From: Letharia columbiana
Lineage: Eukaryota; Ascomycota; Lecanoromycetes; Lecanorales; Parmeliaceae
NCBI RefSeq assembly: GCF_014066305.1
Contig: NW_023501044.1
Location: forward strand, 620,001-684,000
Direction: 5' to 3'
Length of the DNA stretch: 64,000 bases
Within the stretch, counting starts at the first letter, position 1. Every line of letters starts with the position of its first letter. Shown piece by piece: positions 37,600 through 49,493 of this stretch. The position numbers and the translations under genes are program-made. The notes beneath the pieces are model-generated. The model was not told the DNA's origin. It saw nothing but the letters and a program-made list of their open reading frames with translations, and did no database searches.

Positions 37600-38809
37600 C
37601 TACAACCTTCCTTTGCCCCATAATGCGCCGCCATCGAGGGTAATGCAGGCTCCGTTGACATGACTGGATGCCCTACTCGCCAAGTACACCACTGCGCCGG
37701 CAATGTCTTCTGGCCTGCCCAATCGACCGTTGGGATTCTGCTTTGCCATCTCTGCCTCACCACCATGCAATGACATCAATCCCGAAGCCATCTTCGAGGG
37801 GAAGAAACCTGGGGCAATGCTGTTGCAAAGGATGTGTCGAGGGCCGAGCTCGACAGCCAGATTCCGGGTAAGATGAATTGCAGCCGCTATAGAGGGGAAA
37901 GAACATTAACGACAAACAATGCTGGTTGGAGAATGCGGGCATACCTTTAGACGCAGAGTAGCCAAAGGTCGCATTTTCACCCAGAGAGCCAACACCGAGG
38001 CCGGCAATAGAGGCGGTAACGATGACTCGGGAGGGGTCCTCCATTGTTGCATTCTTCTGAAGTAGCGCTGCAAACCTGTTTCATGCGGCGTCAGTGGTAA
38101 TACTTGTGGAGACCGCCCAGCCATCAGCGTGGAAAAAGAGCACATACAAGCGGATAGTATTGAAGACACTCTTAACATTCAAGTCCATCACCTTTGCAAA
38201 AGCGCCATCAGGATGAGTATCGAATTTCTCCCCCCACGTAGCCCCCGCATTTGCAAATAAGATATCCACATGGTCCGTCGTTTCCATGACCTTCTTTACC
38301 AGAGCCTCCACGTCTGCAACCTTTGCGCTGTCGGCGGGCACTGAGATGGCTTGAGCGCCTGGACGTTTGTTTGGTAGGGCATTGAGGGCGGCGCATGCAG
38401 AGTCGCAGGCTGCAGCTTTGCGCGAAGTTATGTAAACTTTCGAGCAGCCGGCCTGAAGGAAGCTGCAATGGAGAGGACTTCCGTCAGTATCGCACGCAAT
38501 ACCGGTCGAGACCAAGAACATACCCAGAAGCAGCGTGGAGACCCAGTCCCCGTGAGCCGCCTGTCTATGCGTAATCAGGCGTCAGCATTGCTTCGAGACA
38601 ATATCATGATTCACAGCACAGATCTAGGCAATTTACAACGCCTTCTGCACCCAGTACATGTCTTGAGAGCCAAAACATTGGTATCGTTCCGGGGTGTTTT
38701 GGGGTGTGGGGGGGGGGGGTGCGCATACGACGACCACTACTTTTCCATCGAGGGAGAAGAGACTCTTGAAGTCCTGGAGCTCAGTTTGGGCTTTTACTTC
38801 GGCAGCCAT
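37600..38809 (-). CDS. Short-chain dehydrogenase/reductase (SDR)
   Basis: Exons 38729..38809, 38524..38564, 38148..38462, 37945..38075 and 37600..37886 encode 284 residues, a classical SDR length. The Rossmann motif spans the first two junctions: DGKVVVV joined to TGGSRGLG. Further motifs are FANAGATWG, TASIAGLGVG with the catalytic Ser region, and YSASK with the catalytic Tyr and Lys. The C-terminus (VNGACITLDGGALWG) is typical of NAD(P)H-dependent 3-ketoacyl-reductase-like SDRs. The substrate is unknown. Intron 1 is long (164 nt), holds a poly-C run of about 13 bases on the coding strand, and shows weak similarity to the intron family described for the LysM gene. Confidence 0.93.
38565..38728 (-). 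repeat. Intron 1 of the SDR gene, possible distant introner-like copy
   Basis: This 164-nt intron contains CTCTCAAGACATGT and ends GCAATGCTGACGCC...CATAG. Both parts resemble the core and branch-point region of the LysM-gene introns. The rest is not alignable by eye, so membership is uncertain. Confidence 0.35.
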
Positions 38810-39119
38810 GATGTGAGATGTCAGTCAAAAATGCATGGCAATTTTATGATTCATTTCGAAAGAAAGGGGTAGAAGAAGGTTATTCCGTTTACCTCAATCA
38901 TGAGCACGGCGAGGTGAGTTGTGAATACCACTAAAGGTAGGGATGTGATTCTTGGAGGGACCGAGTAGGATAGCCAAGTAAACTATACTATATAAAGCTA
39001 GAAAGACCCCGCAAGACCTTCCGACTACGGAACAAACAGATAAGCCCCAGGACTATAAGCTTACAATGTAGGTAAAGAAACAAAGCCGTAGCATAGTAGC
39101 CCTAAGAAAAAACCAACCA
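38810..39119. other. Transition from gene space to AT-rich block
   Basis: Base composition is still mixed. It contains the promoter side of the SDR gene and no other supported feature. Confidence 0.3.
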
Positions 39120-42100
39120 CTGTTCTGTAATTATTTCATATAATGCTATAGCAGGACGCTAAGCCCGCGGTTAATTTAGAAGCTAACTTCTAAGTATAAA
39201 CCCGGGAAGTATAACCGAAGCTCGGATGTTTGGTAGTTTGTATTATAGTAATAGGGTAGTGGATCCGATAGCCTCGTAACGAATCTTAGGTACTCGTAAA
39301 TGGTGTTTAATTTTCGGCTATTAGTTTATAGTATAAGAATCTTCTATAAGATCTACTATATTACTTATTCAATAACTCTTTGCAGCTTTTAGCTTTCTAT
39401 ATTTTCTAATATAATATAATTAGATCGCTATATAATGCGTAATTACTTGATTTCTTATTATATTAAGAGCTATATTTTTTCTATAATTAACGCTGTCTAA
39501 TTATATTATAAGTTTATCTAATAAATAGATATATTATACGATCTAGTATAGTTAATAGAATTTTACTTAGCTATTAAGTAGAATATTATATTTAAAAGTA
39601 TATATAGATAGTATATTATAGAAGCTTTTAATAGCGGTTCGAAGAATACTATAGAAGAGATTCTTAAGTATAATAACTCGTATATTATAATTTTAGTTTA
39701 ATAAACGCTATCTTATCTAATTCGGTAAGAGAATTCTTATGAAGTACCGCTTTTAGTAGTTTATTATACCTCACTATTCTGCTCTTAAGTATTAAGGGCT
39801 TATAATACGTAATGTTTAATCTTAAGAATTTTTTAATTATTATTAAAGAAATGTTAATTATAATCGGGTAGTGATTGGCTTTTTATATAGTAAAGAATAA
39901 CTTAGATATTAGATAATGTTTTTATATTAGTATATAGTATAAGGAATCGTAAACCTGCTTATATAGTAGACTTTTACGAGTATAAAAGTAGATTCTACTT
40001 TAATAGTTTTAAGTAGGCTTAAAATCTATTCTTATAAGTTAAAGGGTATATAATTTAATAGAATATAAAGGCTGAGATCTGGTAGTAGTTTTATTTAGTA
40101 TACTAGATACTGGTAATATATTTTTAATATCTTATATTTTCTTAGATTAATATATCGTAGTTTGGGAAGCTTAGTTTAATATCGCTTTATTATAAACTTT
40201 CAGTATGTAGTATCTTTTTTCGTGTGGTAATATATGTCTTTCAAGATCTATAGAATATATCGTATACTCGGATTTAAAAGTTTAGTAGCTAGTGGTCAGA
40301 TCTTTAGTAAGAATTTATAGATTTTATCGAATTAGATATTACTGTGATAGGCTTTAATCTAAATCTTAATATTCTTATCGATCTTATCGAAGGCTTTTAT
40401 AGTAATTTTATAGTTTTGTAGTAGAAATAGCTTTTGTAGAAAGAAGAAATATCATATAGCGTGCTATTAAGCTTTAAGTTACTTTAATTTAGTAAGTATT
40501 ATTAAAACGAATTAAATTTATTCTTATTTTCTTCTAGATTTATTTCGAATTATAATTCTCTATTTCTATTATACTCGTGTAATTATAATATTTCTAGTAT
40601 TTAGTATCGAATAAGGTCTCATAGCCTCAAGTTTTTAGGTTGATATATTAATAATAAGTTTAGGAGAGTTTATTAGTCTAATGTCTATAGATTTTATAAA
40701 GATCTAAGTTGAGGAAGTGGAGGTTTATAATTAGTATATATTATATAGGCTGATATGTGCTTATATAAGTAGTTATATTTTATAGAACGTGATAATAACG
40801 TAGGTTCTCGCTTATAAGTGGGTATTCTTTTAGTGAAACTAAAGGTATAAATCGTATAAGATAGATACTTTCTTATTCTTTCTATTGCGATAGCTTTTAG
40901 ATTATAAGTTTCTATAGATAGCTCTTATAGGTGGATATAATATTTGTGATAGTATATCTGTTATAAATCGAAAGTATTATATATATATAAACGATTCGAT
41001 TTAGTTAATATTGTATATACTTATTCTTATAATATATTTAATATATAGGATCTCGAAGATAGTTATTTTATTTGATTTATCGTATTTTATTTTCTTGTAA
41101 GTCTGAAGAGATCTTGCGATTTTCGAAGTTCTTTATTTACCGACGCGTGATATCGATAATTCTTAGAAATCTCGAATTTCTAATTAATTTAGGAATAGAC
41201 CCTTAGTACTTTAGTAATTCGTTCTTTAAGAATATAATATATTTAATAATATAAGTTATATTTGGCCTTAATTAATAATATAAATAGTTATAATTTTTAA
41301 GAATAAGAGTAGTTATTTACTTAACTTTAGAAAGAAGTAATCTATAGAAAGAAAATAAATTCTTAGTTATGAAGCTATTAAGAAGTCGTTTATATAGAAT
41401 ATAAGAGGCGTATCTTAGAATTCGGCGAATATAGTAAAGGGTTTAAAGAATAGAATTAATGCTTTATAAGCTAGCTCTATTATAATAAAGCTATAGACTA
41501 TAATCTCTACTATATTCTTATAGACTATACTTATTAATATCTAAATAATAAAATAAGTAGTTTTATTATTGAATATAGTATTTATTTATTATTATAAATT
41601 ATTATTTTTTACTCTTGTCATGCTAACTACTTAATAAAGTTATTCGGGCTCGTTAGGTTTTATCCTGACTTTATCTTTTATGTTTTTTATTTTTTTTTTT
41701 TTAATTTTATTTTAATAAGTTTTTTTATTATTTAAATTTTTTAGATTTTAGTTTTTGTTTTATTTTTATATATAATATTTTGTTTTTTTTTTTAGATTTT
41801 TATTAATATTATTTATTTTATAGTTTTATTTTTGTATGTTATTATTTATTTTATTATTGTTTTTTAGTTTTATAATATTTATTTTTTTTATAAAATATTT
41901 TAATATTTAAATATATATTCTTTTAGTATTAGGTTAGTTTTATTTTTATAAATTAACTTTATTTCTATATTTATTATTTTATTTATTTTAAATTTTATAT
42001 TATATTTTTATTATTTTTAATTATTTTATTTTATTTTTTTCTTTTTTATTTTATTTATTTTTTTTAATTATTTCGGGTCAGTTCTCGGACTTTCTCGTCT

Positions 42101-43215
42101 TTCTTAAATATATATATGTATTTTATTTATATTTTAATATTTTTTATTTTAATAATATACTTGTTTGTATATTTTATTTTTTATTAATTTTTATATTATA
42201 TTTGTATATATTTTAATTCTTTATATAAAGATTTTAATCTATTTATGTAATTTGGCGTGCTGTTTAAGATATTACATTTATATCAATCTTATTCGCTTAT
42301 TAGATTTCTTCTACGTTATTATTTTTTTCTTTAATATAAATATAACGTCTTTCTCTTTAGCTTAATTATATACTTTTGTTTATAATAAAATATTATTTAA
42401 AATATTAATATAGTGTTTTAAGTCTCTGTTTTTTTATTATATAAAATATTATATAGGTTATCTATATGTTAATATTTATAATTTATTAAATAAAGTGTTA
42501 ACTTTACTTGTATTTGTGCTTGTTTTTTTAACGTATATTTATTTATATATAGTATACCTATTATAGATTATTATCTTATATCTTTATATTTTAGTATATA
42601 TCTCATATATTTTTCATTTTTAAATAGTTATTAAGATTATTTTTTTATTAATCGCTCTTACTTTATATTTAAAATACTCTTTTTAGTAGCCTAATATATA
42701 GTTATTTTAAAAGTTTTAATCTTTTTAGTACTCATTTACTTATAAACTTTTTTTATTTATTAATATTATTATTTTATTTATTATTAAATTTTTATATAAT
42801 TACTTATTAATATATTCCTTTATTTTTTTATTGTTAATTTTCTGTTTTTGTTTTTTTAGTTTGCTTTTTTATATTAGATATTTTTTTTTTTTTATTTAAT
42901 ATATCTTGCTTAATTTTTATTATTTTTTTTTTATATTAAATTTTATATTTTTATTTTTTTTATTTGTTTTTTTTATATATATTTATTAATGTTTTTATAT
43001 ATATTTTTTAGATTTATTGTTTTATTTTTTTAATTTTTTGAATTTTATGTATTTTTATATATTAGTTCTTTAATTAATTATATATGTATATAATTATAAT
43101 ATATATTTTTATATTTAAAATATTATATATATATTTATTTTAAATATTTATTAAAGTATGTATAGTATTTAATATTATATAAAAAAAATAAAGTATAAAT
43201 ATTGTAAGTAGTTTT
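39120..43215. mobile_element. AT-rich, gene-free block, probably RIP-degraded repeat DNA
   Basis: C and G become rare over about 4.1 kb, with sharp edges near 39.1-39.3 kb and 43.2 kb. From about 39.25 to 41.64 kb A and T are balanced and TA dinucleotides dominate, as expected after repeat-induced point mutation. From about 41.65 to 43.15 kb the plus strand is dominated by T runs. No credible coding sequence, terminal repeat or transposase/reverse-transcriptase motif can be read, so the original element cannot be named. Calling it a mobile-element remnant is inference from composition. Confidence 0.6.
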
Positions 43216-43445
43216 TATTATCTTAGTCACCAAGTGCCGGACGACGGAAAACCCTCTGTGAATGAGAGACCAGATGGAACGCAGTCTAGCTTTTCTGCTT
43301 CTGCTCCTTCGTATCGACACATGATGAGCTACATACAGTCTATACACGGTCGTCGATGCCTTGTGGCGTATCCACCCCAAACTCCAGCCCTATGCTATAT
43401 ATAATGTAATGCCGCATGTTCCAGCATTGACAGTTTCTCTCACTT

Positions 43446-44755
43446 TTAGAGCGGACCGGTTGGACCTGTCTGCATGCCAATTTTCCGCTTCCCCGGCTTC
43501 TGGCCTGTCTTGCCCCGTTTCGATGCTCCCGCCATGGGGTGTTCCCTTTCCCATTCTAGATTACAATTTCGGCGTCAGTAGTGCCCATTTGAGGAGGTAT
43601 AGCCAACGTTAAAACATGTTTCGAGAGTAAAAACTCCCGAGAAATGTCTCAAGACTCGAGATTTGCTCCAAAACGGGATAATATGGGATCCGAAAATACG
43701 TACTCTCGTCGGCCAGATACGCCTCGACAGCGAGACCCAGGTTGTAGTCTGATTGTTGAAGGTAGAGGAGAGCAATGTCATATCTGAGATGCACAGGAAT
43801 GCTCGACGGCTGATCAGCCTTGTCCAGACCACGATAATCAATTGGGGGCACGACTACTCACTCTGAAACTTTACACGCAACCATCCACCGTCTGACCTTC
43901 GCTTTCCGAATTCCTTCCTCCTCGCTCTCCATTGGTTCAGGACTCAGGCTGATGCCTCCTTTGTAAAACTCTCCAGGGATGAGTATTGTTCGTCGAGCCG
44001 CCAGCAGATGGTCTGCGAATAGACCATTCTTTCGCCTCAGCGCATCTTGGGAAACGCCGTAGCGTAGTGAGAGTGACAGTAGTGAATCCTGGGAAGGATT
44101 CAGGAAATGCAAAACATCCTCTGCTGGAGCTTCCGAAGCTGAACGGTACTCTTCTCTTAGTGGCGTGAAAATGTTCAATGCAGAATACGCTGGGGGCTCC
44201 TCGCTGTCCGGTGGCGAGGCCAAAGTAGCATGGGCGGGACGAGGAGAAGGAGGCGGCGAGTACGCTGGAGGATCACGAAGGCCTTGAGGTAATGAAGATG
44301 GGCCGGATGAGACTCTAGATAACAATGTTGCAGTCAGTATTGCCTGTTGGGGCGTGGATCAAGCCTTGAAACATGTTTCAAGAGTGAAGAGTCCCAAGAC
44401 TTGTCTCAAGACTCGAGGCTTGGTCCGTGAGAGGAAATGTCAACTCCGGAGATACGTACTGGCAGAACGGGCCTTGTATCGAGATTCAGTCTTCCCTTAT
44501 GGGGCTGCGTCTTGCGGATGGGGAGGCTCACAGTAAGACGCAAATCGAGGATTGTCCTTCAACAGAGGATCAGTCGAGGCTCCCGATATAGGGTAAATTG
44601 AGAGAGCATACTGCTATACACTTTCCACAGATAACTCGACCGCAACATTCCAACCGGCGATCCTGCACTGTGGGCTTCTCCGTCTTCTCATCATACTGTG
44701 GCGAAATAACCGACAACAGCGTGGCGCAAGTGCAGCAGCATGCTTCGTCAATCAT
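43446..44755 (-). CDS. LysM domain protein with N-terminal zinc-finger-like cysteines
   Basis: Exons 44612..44755, 44532..44556, 44460..44472, 43862..44314, 43704..43783 and 43446..43555 encode 274 residues. The N-terminus (residues 5-63) has Cys pairs in a RING/zinc-ribbon-like order: CCCTC, CCGRVICGKC, SYCPFC. A Pro-rich linker (LPQGLRDPPAYSPPPSP) follows. One LysM domain lies at about 115-165 (SLLSLSLRYGVSQDALRRKN). A helical segment (YDIALLYLQQSDYNLGLAVE) and a basic tail end the protein. There is no signal peptide, so it is probably intracellular. Exon 3 is a 13-nt micro-exon encoding part of CPFC. Introns 1 and 2 end in AAG; introns 3 and 5 are related introner-like elements. An upstream in-frame ATG at 44797 is possible. 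Divergent from uS8. Confidence 0.88.
43556..43703 (-). repeat. Introner-like element, intron 5 of the LysM gene
   Basis: This 148-nt intron begins GTACGTA and ends CTACTGACGCC...ATCTAG. It aligns along its length with intron 3 of the same gene, sharing CTCGAGTCTTGAGACA, a CTCGAAACATGTTT core and the last 40 nt. The core is a near-palindrome that can fold. Confidence 0.8.
44315..44459 (-). repeat. Introner-like element, intron 3 of the LysM gene
   Basis: This 145-nt intron begins GTACGTA and ends AATACTGACTGC...ATCTAG. It contains the perfect palindrome CTTGAAACATGTTTCAAG and the shared CTCGAGTCTTGAGACA. The similarity to intron 5 is far above that expected for unrelated introns, which normally share only splice signals. 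Confidence 0.8.
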
Positions 44756-45252
44756 GATAACAGGGTGTGCGGAAAATAAAAATGAACAGAAACGCAATAA
44801 GCAGTTCAGGAACGATTTGGAGGTATTAAAACATAGACGTATGGTAGAATTTCAGACACAAAAGCGTTCAACAATGATTGATAGTCGCTAGCGCTACCTT
44901 CTTCATCGCCGTTTATCGCCAGACGAATATCTAACCAGGTTGGACCTAGCCTGGCCCACGAGATTTGGCGGACCCTCGACTTTCAACTTTCGACCTTCAA
45001 CATTCAACATTCAACATTCAACCTTCGACCATCCGCGCACTTAGCTAACGATAGAGGTACGTTAAGACTGGTGCTCATAGTACAAGGTTGCTTGAGCCGA
45101 CCATACTTTGCGCATGGAGTTCGTCCGGCGACATGGGCTGAAGACCCCTTGTCCCAAGGGCACTCTTTGCGCTCACAGGCTAATATGGATCTCTTCGCTC
45201 TGCCAGATACCTCACCTCCCACCGCCGGGTTGAGAATCTCACGTACGCCAAC
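44756..45252. promoter_or_regulatory. Divergent promoter, LysM gene / uS8, with short tandem repeat
   Basis: These 497 nt separate two divergent genes. A tandem array of TTCAACA-type units lies at about 44979-45020. A strong promoter is expected for the ribosomal protein gene, but no defined motif was identified. Confidence 0.4.
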
Positions 45253-45983
45253 ATGGTCAAAACAAGTGTCCTCAACGATGCGCTGAATGCCATCAATAAT
45301 GCTGAAAAATCTGGCAAGCGCCAAGTGCTCATCCGGCCCAGCTCAAAAGTCATTGTCAAATTTCTACATTGTATGCAAAAGCATGGTACGTGAGACGGTC
45401 AAGTAATCGTTGGCGCGCCTTCTTCTCCTTTCCAAGATCGAACGCATTCGGGTAGATAACTAGGCAATGGTCTCAACATTTCAAAACACTTTACGACCTT
45501 TGCCCTTTAAGTACTCGATATATTCAAATCTGCGAAGATCTTACACGTTCTCTGATTTAATTTCTGACGTCCAACGTTTAATCCATCGCGACATTGCTGA
45601 CTTGTCCATCTTTCCCAGGTTACATTGGAGAATTTGAGGAGGTCGATGACCACCGATCAGGCAAGATCGTCATCCAGCTCAATGGCCGGTATGTAGTCTC
45701 ACCTCCCATGCTTCATTACGAGTAGCTGATCTCTGCAACAGCATCAACAAGACAGGCGTCATCTCTCCACGATACAACGTGCGAATAACGGACTTTGAGA
45801 AGTGGGTCGTCAAGCTGCTGCCTTCGCGTCAATTCGGTTACATTGTCTTGACAACTTCTGCCGGAATCATGGATCATGAGGAGGCTCGACGGAAGCACGT
45901 CGCAGGAAAGATCATTGGGTAAGGCTAGTCCGTTTACAACGTTGACGACATACTCATGGCCCCACTACAGTTTCTTCTACTAG
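45253..45983 (+). CDS. RPS22: 40S ribosomal protein uS8 (Rps22/RPS15A)
   Basis: Exons 45253..45385, 45619..45688, 45742..45918 and 45971..45983 encode 130 residues, exactly the eukaryotic uS8 length. The protein starts [20 protein letters not shown] and ends with the invariant [15 protein letters not shown]. Other conserved stretches are [32 protein letters not shown] and [20 protein letters not shown]. It binds 18S rRNA in the small-subunit platform. The first intron is long (233 nt) and the last coding exon is only 13 nt. Both traits occur in ribosomal protein genes of fungi. Confidence 0.97.
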
Positions 45984-46689
45984 ATCATGGATTGAGTCGT
46001 CATGCCTCTGAACGCGAGATAACCAGAGACAGAGACACTAGCGTGGTTGCGAAAAGCTGGGATACGATGGAAGCTTGACATAACACCAAATATGATACCA
46101 ATGCTATGGCAGATTTGACTACCGGGCTCACAGCTTTCTGCTTGCCTTAGTACTGCATCTGCCTGAGAGTATCCGCTCACAATATGCTTGTCGGCCTTAG
46201 ATACTCCTCCCCAGTAATCAATCTATGATCCATGAGCGTCCGTTACTTCTTATTGAGACGCCACGTTCTTGCGAGGGCTTTTGCTTATTTCCAGCTTTAA
46301 TACTTGTAGAGCAATCAAGGTCTCCTCCAAATCGCGGAGCAGGCAGTGTCTGGAGAATGGACCAGACCTTTTAAACGTCGCTCTCAATGCTCTACCTGTA
46401 AGCCTAGATTTACCAGATGATCTGATCAAGTGGTGAAGGAAAGGCTGTCCTAGAAAAGGGGTTCTAGGGCTTCAGGGTTTTAGGGTTATAAGCAAATGCC
46501 AAGATATAGATAAAGGGTTTCACGTGCTTGAAGTATAGGCTGGGACTAAAGTAGAGTATTGCTCTTGCCCAAGGTCAAATGCCAACTTGTTTGCATCTTC
46601 CAGTTGCCATGATTTTCTCCCTCTCTTTCGAGCTCCCATAGCTGAATTACCAGCTACTGAATTCCGACTAACGCCTGACTGTCCATGTA
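45984..46689. other. Intergenic stretch between uS8 and choline kinase
   Basis: The 706 nt show no supported gene. It includes an AGGGTTTTAGGGTT-type stretch near 46460-46490 that recalls telomere-like repeats but is only two or three units long. Confidence 0.35.
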
Positions 46690-49493
46690 ATGCCTACAGT
46701 CCAAGAGCCTGCCGAGCTGCCTCCTTTAAAGCCAATCTCATCAAAATGTGAGCCTAACCCCTTCCTTCTTCTCTCCTTCCCCTCACCCCTGTTTGTTTGG
46801 CCACAGTGTCTGTCGGAAGTCCTTTCACTGGGGCTTACGGGATGCTTCCAAAGTGGGTGTGCCTGCTACTGGGATGCCTCCTGACAATCTCTAATTCTTT
46901 ACTTTCCACTCCACTGCTAGAAAAATCTTCCCTGGCAGTCTCTCGACATTTCCTTCTAGATCTCTTAGCTATCTTCTTTGTGTACTATCAAATGAGGACG
47001 AGAGGCTCACATGCCAGACAGCCGTTCTCATTGCCGAGCCTGAGAGTATATCTCCTGAGCCAAGTCCCAGAATAGTACCAGCAGACAGGAAGCAATCGTC
47101 ACGTGCTTCATTGTCCTCCAAGCAACATCGTACGAGCACGTCAAAACGCTTGTCAGGACGTCCAGCGGCCGATACCTCTAGTCCTTCGCTGCATTCAATA
47201 TCAACCATTAGTAGCGTTGAGTCGGACACCACCCCAGATCCGACCGACCACGGAAACGAAGTCAGACTAGAAAAATCTCACCATGTTGCACATCTTCAAG
47301 ATCCCGCTAGTCACATCCTCTCGCAAGTAGCAGAATGGCTCCACCAAGAAAAAAGCAAGAAAGCTGCCCACAAGGCCAAGAAACATAGTCATGCGAAGCT
47401 CGCACACGCTGCAGAAGCAACTAAAAACCTTGTAAATCAATTTCGTAGCGACGAATCTAAATCGAACAACGAGCGCCATGTCAGAACTTCTTCGGACGTA
47501 TCCGAAGGAAGCCTGGCTTTGGAGAAGTTGGAGCAGATCCTGTCAAACAGTATGGGGTTGGGTGGAGCAGACAGTCTTACCCCTACCGACGACAGGAAGG
47601 ATTCATATTTTCCTCGTCGAAGATCCAGGCGACAAGGTTCTGCCAGAGGTTTGCTCCGAAAGGCTTCAACCATAGCATCATCGGATACCGAATACCAGGA
47701 ACCTGACATTGATGTGCCTTCAGCCGAGGTGGTTCTTGACAATTCCAAAACACTGGGCTATAGTGGAGGAGCAGCAAATGTTGATCTTCTGAACCCTAAC
47801 AAGCGAGCAGTGAAAGAAAAAGAAGCCTGGTTGCAGTTCAAGATGGAGATTGTTCGGTTATCCCACACCCTTCGTCTCAGGGGATGGAGGCGAATACCAT
47901 TTGATCGTGGCGGAGACATCGATGTGGAGCGCCTAAGCGGTGCTTTAACAAACGCCGTATACGTTGTCTCGCCGCCCAAAGATCTTTCCCAGACTCAATC
48001 AATTGCAAGGAACAACAGCACCGCTTCTCTTGTACCCAAGAAACCGCCTCCGTAAGCATTCACATCGTCAGGTCGACGGTTGGACTGACCGGATATAGGA
48101 AACTTCTTCTCCGCATCTATGGACCTCAAGTCGAACATCTCATTGACCGAGAGAGCGAGCTGCAGATCCTACGCCGTCTGGCTCGCAAGAAGATCGGCCC
48201 TCGCTTATTGGGTACTTTCACCAACGGTAGATTCGAACAATTCTTCCACGCGCGGACATTGACCGCTAGGGATCTTCGCATTTCCGAAACCTCTAAGCAA
48301 ATAGCCAAGCGAATGCGTGAGCTCCATGATGGCATTGAGTTGCTGGAGGAGGAACGTGAAGAAGGGGCATTTATCTGGAGGAATTGGAACAAATGGGTGG
48401 ATAGATGCGAAGAGGTCATCTCATGGCTTGACAACCAAATCTTGGCAATCAAGCAAGGATCAACAGCACCTCCCTCTGGAGAGTGGAAGGAGCGCGGGTT
48501 GGTCTGCGGTGTCGAATGGTCTCTCTTCAGGCGGACCGTGGAGAAGTATAGAAAGTGGCTTTTCGACCAATATGGAGGCCCGGCAGGTATCAGGCAAAAG
48601 CTGGTATTTGCGCACAACGATGTGAGGATCTCGGCTCATGAAGTGTCTTGACAGTGCACGCTGATTGTATTCAGACCCAATATGGAAACCTGCTTCGCCT
48701 CGAGCCAAGCGGAGAGTCTCCTTTGCTCCTGCCGGCAAACGAACACAAGCAGTTGATAGTGATCGACTTTGAGTATGCGTCAGCTAACGTCCCAGGCTTA
48801 GAATTCGCAAATCACTTCACTGAATGGTGTTATGATTACCACTCTTCGAGACCATATGCCCTGCACGCCAACAGATACCCAACACCCGAAGAGCAGCACC
48901 GCTTCCTCAAAGCCTATGTGCAACATCGTCCTCCAATCCAGACTCGTCCATCTATGTCACCACTTTTAGGGGCCAGCCATGGCCCTACAAGTTCCATCTC
49001 TACCTTCATGTTAGACAGTCGTGCTCCGATGGCCCAGATAGAAGAAGAGAAACGGCAAGACGAAGCGGTGGAAAGCGAGGTCAAAAAGCTTGTAACGGAG
49101 ACGCGCCTCTGGCGGATAGCGAATTCAGCGCAATGGGTCGCATGGGGAATCGTACAAGCTAAAGTCCCAGGCATGGACGAGGCATTGGAAGCACAAAGGA
49201 ACAGCACCCCAAAGTCGGAAGCCACAATCATCCAAGCCCCGGAAGCGCGCCTCGATTCGGATCCCTTGAGCCAAGAGAATGGGAGACTTGCGCAAGATGC
49301 CCATAAAAAGAGGCCAGAGAGCAGAGAAGAAGTGCCGGAAGAGGGACACGAGGAGGAAGAGGGGTTTGATTATCTGGGCTATGCGCAGGAAAGAGCCATG
49401 TTTTTCTGGGGAGATGTCCTTCAGCTTGGGATTGTGAAGAGGGAGGATTTGCCAAAGGAGCTACTGAACAAGGTCAAGGTCGTCAAATATTAA
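46690..49493 (+). CDS. CKI1: Choline kinase (Kennedy pathway)
   Basis: Exons 46690..46747, 46807..46852, 46921..48051, 48099..48621 and 48675..49493 give about 858 residues. The first 290 are disordered (MPTVQEPAELPPLKPISSKL, then Ser/Lys-rich). The kinase domain starts with a helix (WLQFKMEIVRLSHTLRLRGW), shows a split nucleotide-binding region (SGALTNAVYVVSPP, then LLLRIYGPQVEHLIDRESE), the Brenner motif HNDTQYGNLL across the last intron (about 584-592) and the metal-binding VIDFEYASANVPG (about 614-626). The enzyme phosphorylates choline with ATP, the first step to phosphatidylcholine. Long N-terminal extensions are usual in filamentous fungi. The C-terminal tail is acidic. Some ethanolamine kinase activity is possible. 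Confidence 0.94.

Noticed and set aside
42165..42365. Short frame of Ile/Phe/Tyr-rich residues in the AT-rich block
   Set aside because: Expected by chance in AT-rich DNA; no conserved motif.
45386..45618. 233-nt intron of uS8 with GTACGT donor as a further introner-like copy
   Set aside because: It lacks the palindromic core and does not align with the family beyond splice signals.
46450..46495. TTAGGG-like words suggesting an interstitial telomere repeat
   Set aside because: Only two or three imperfect units, within a generally A/G-rich stretch.
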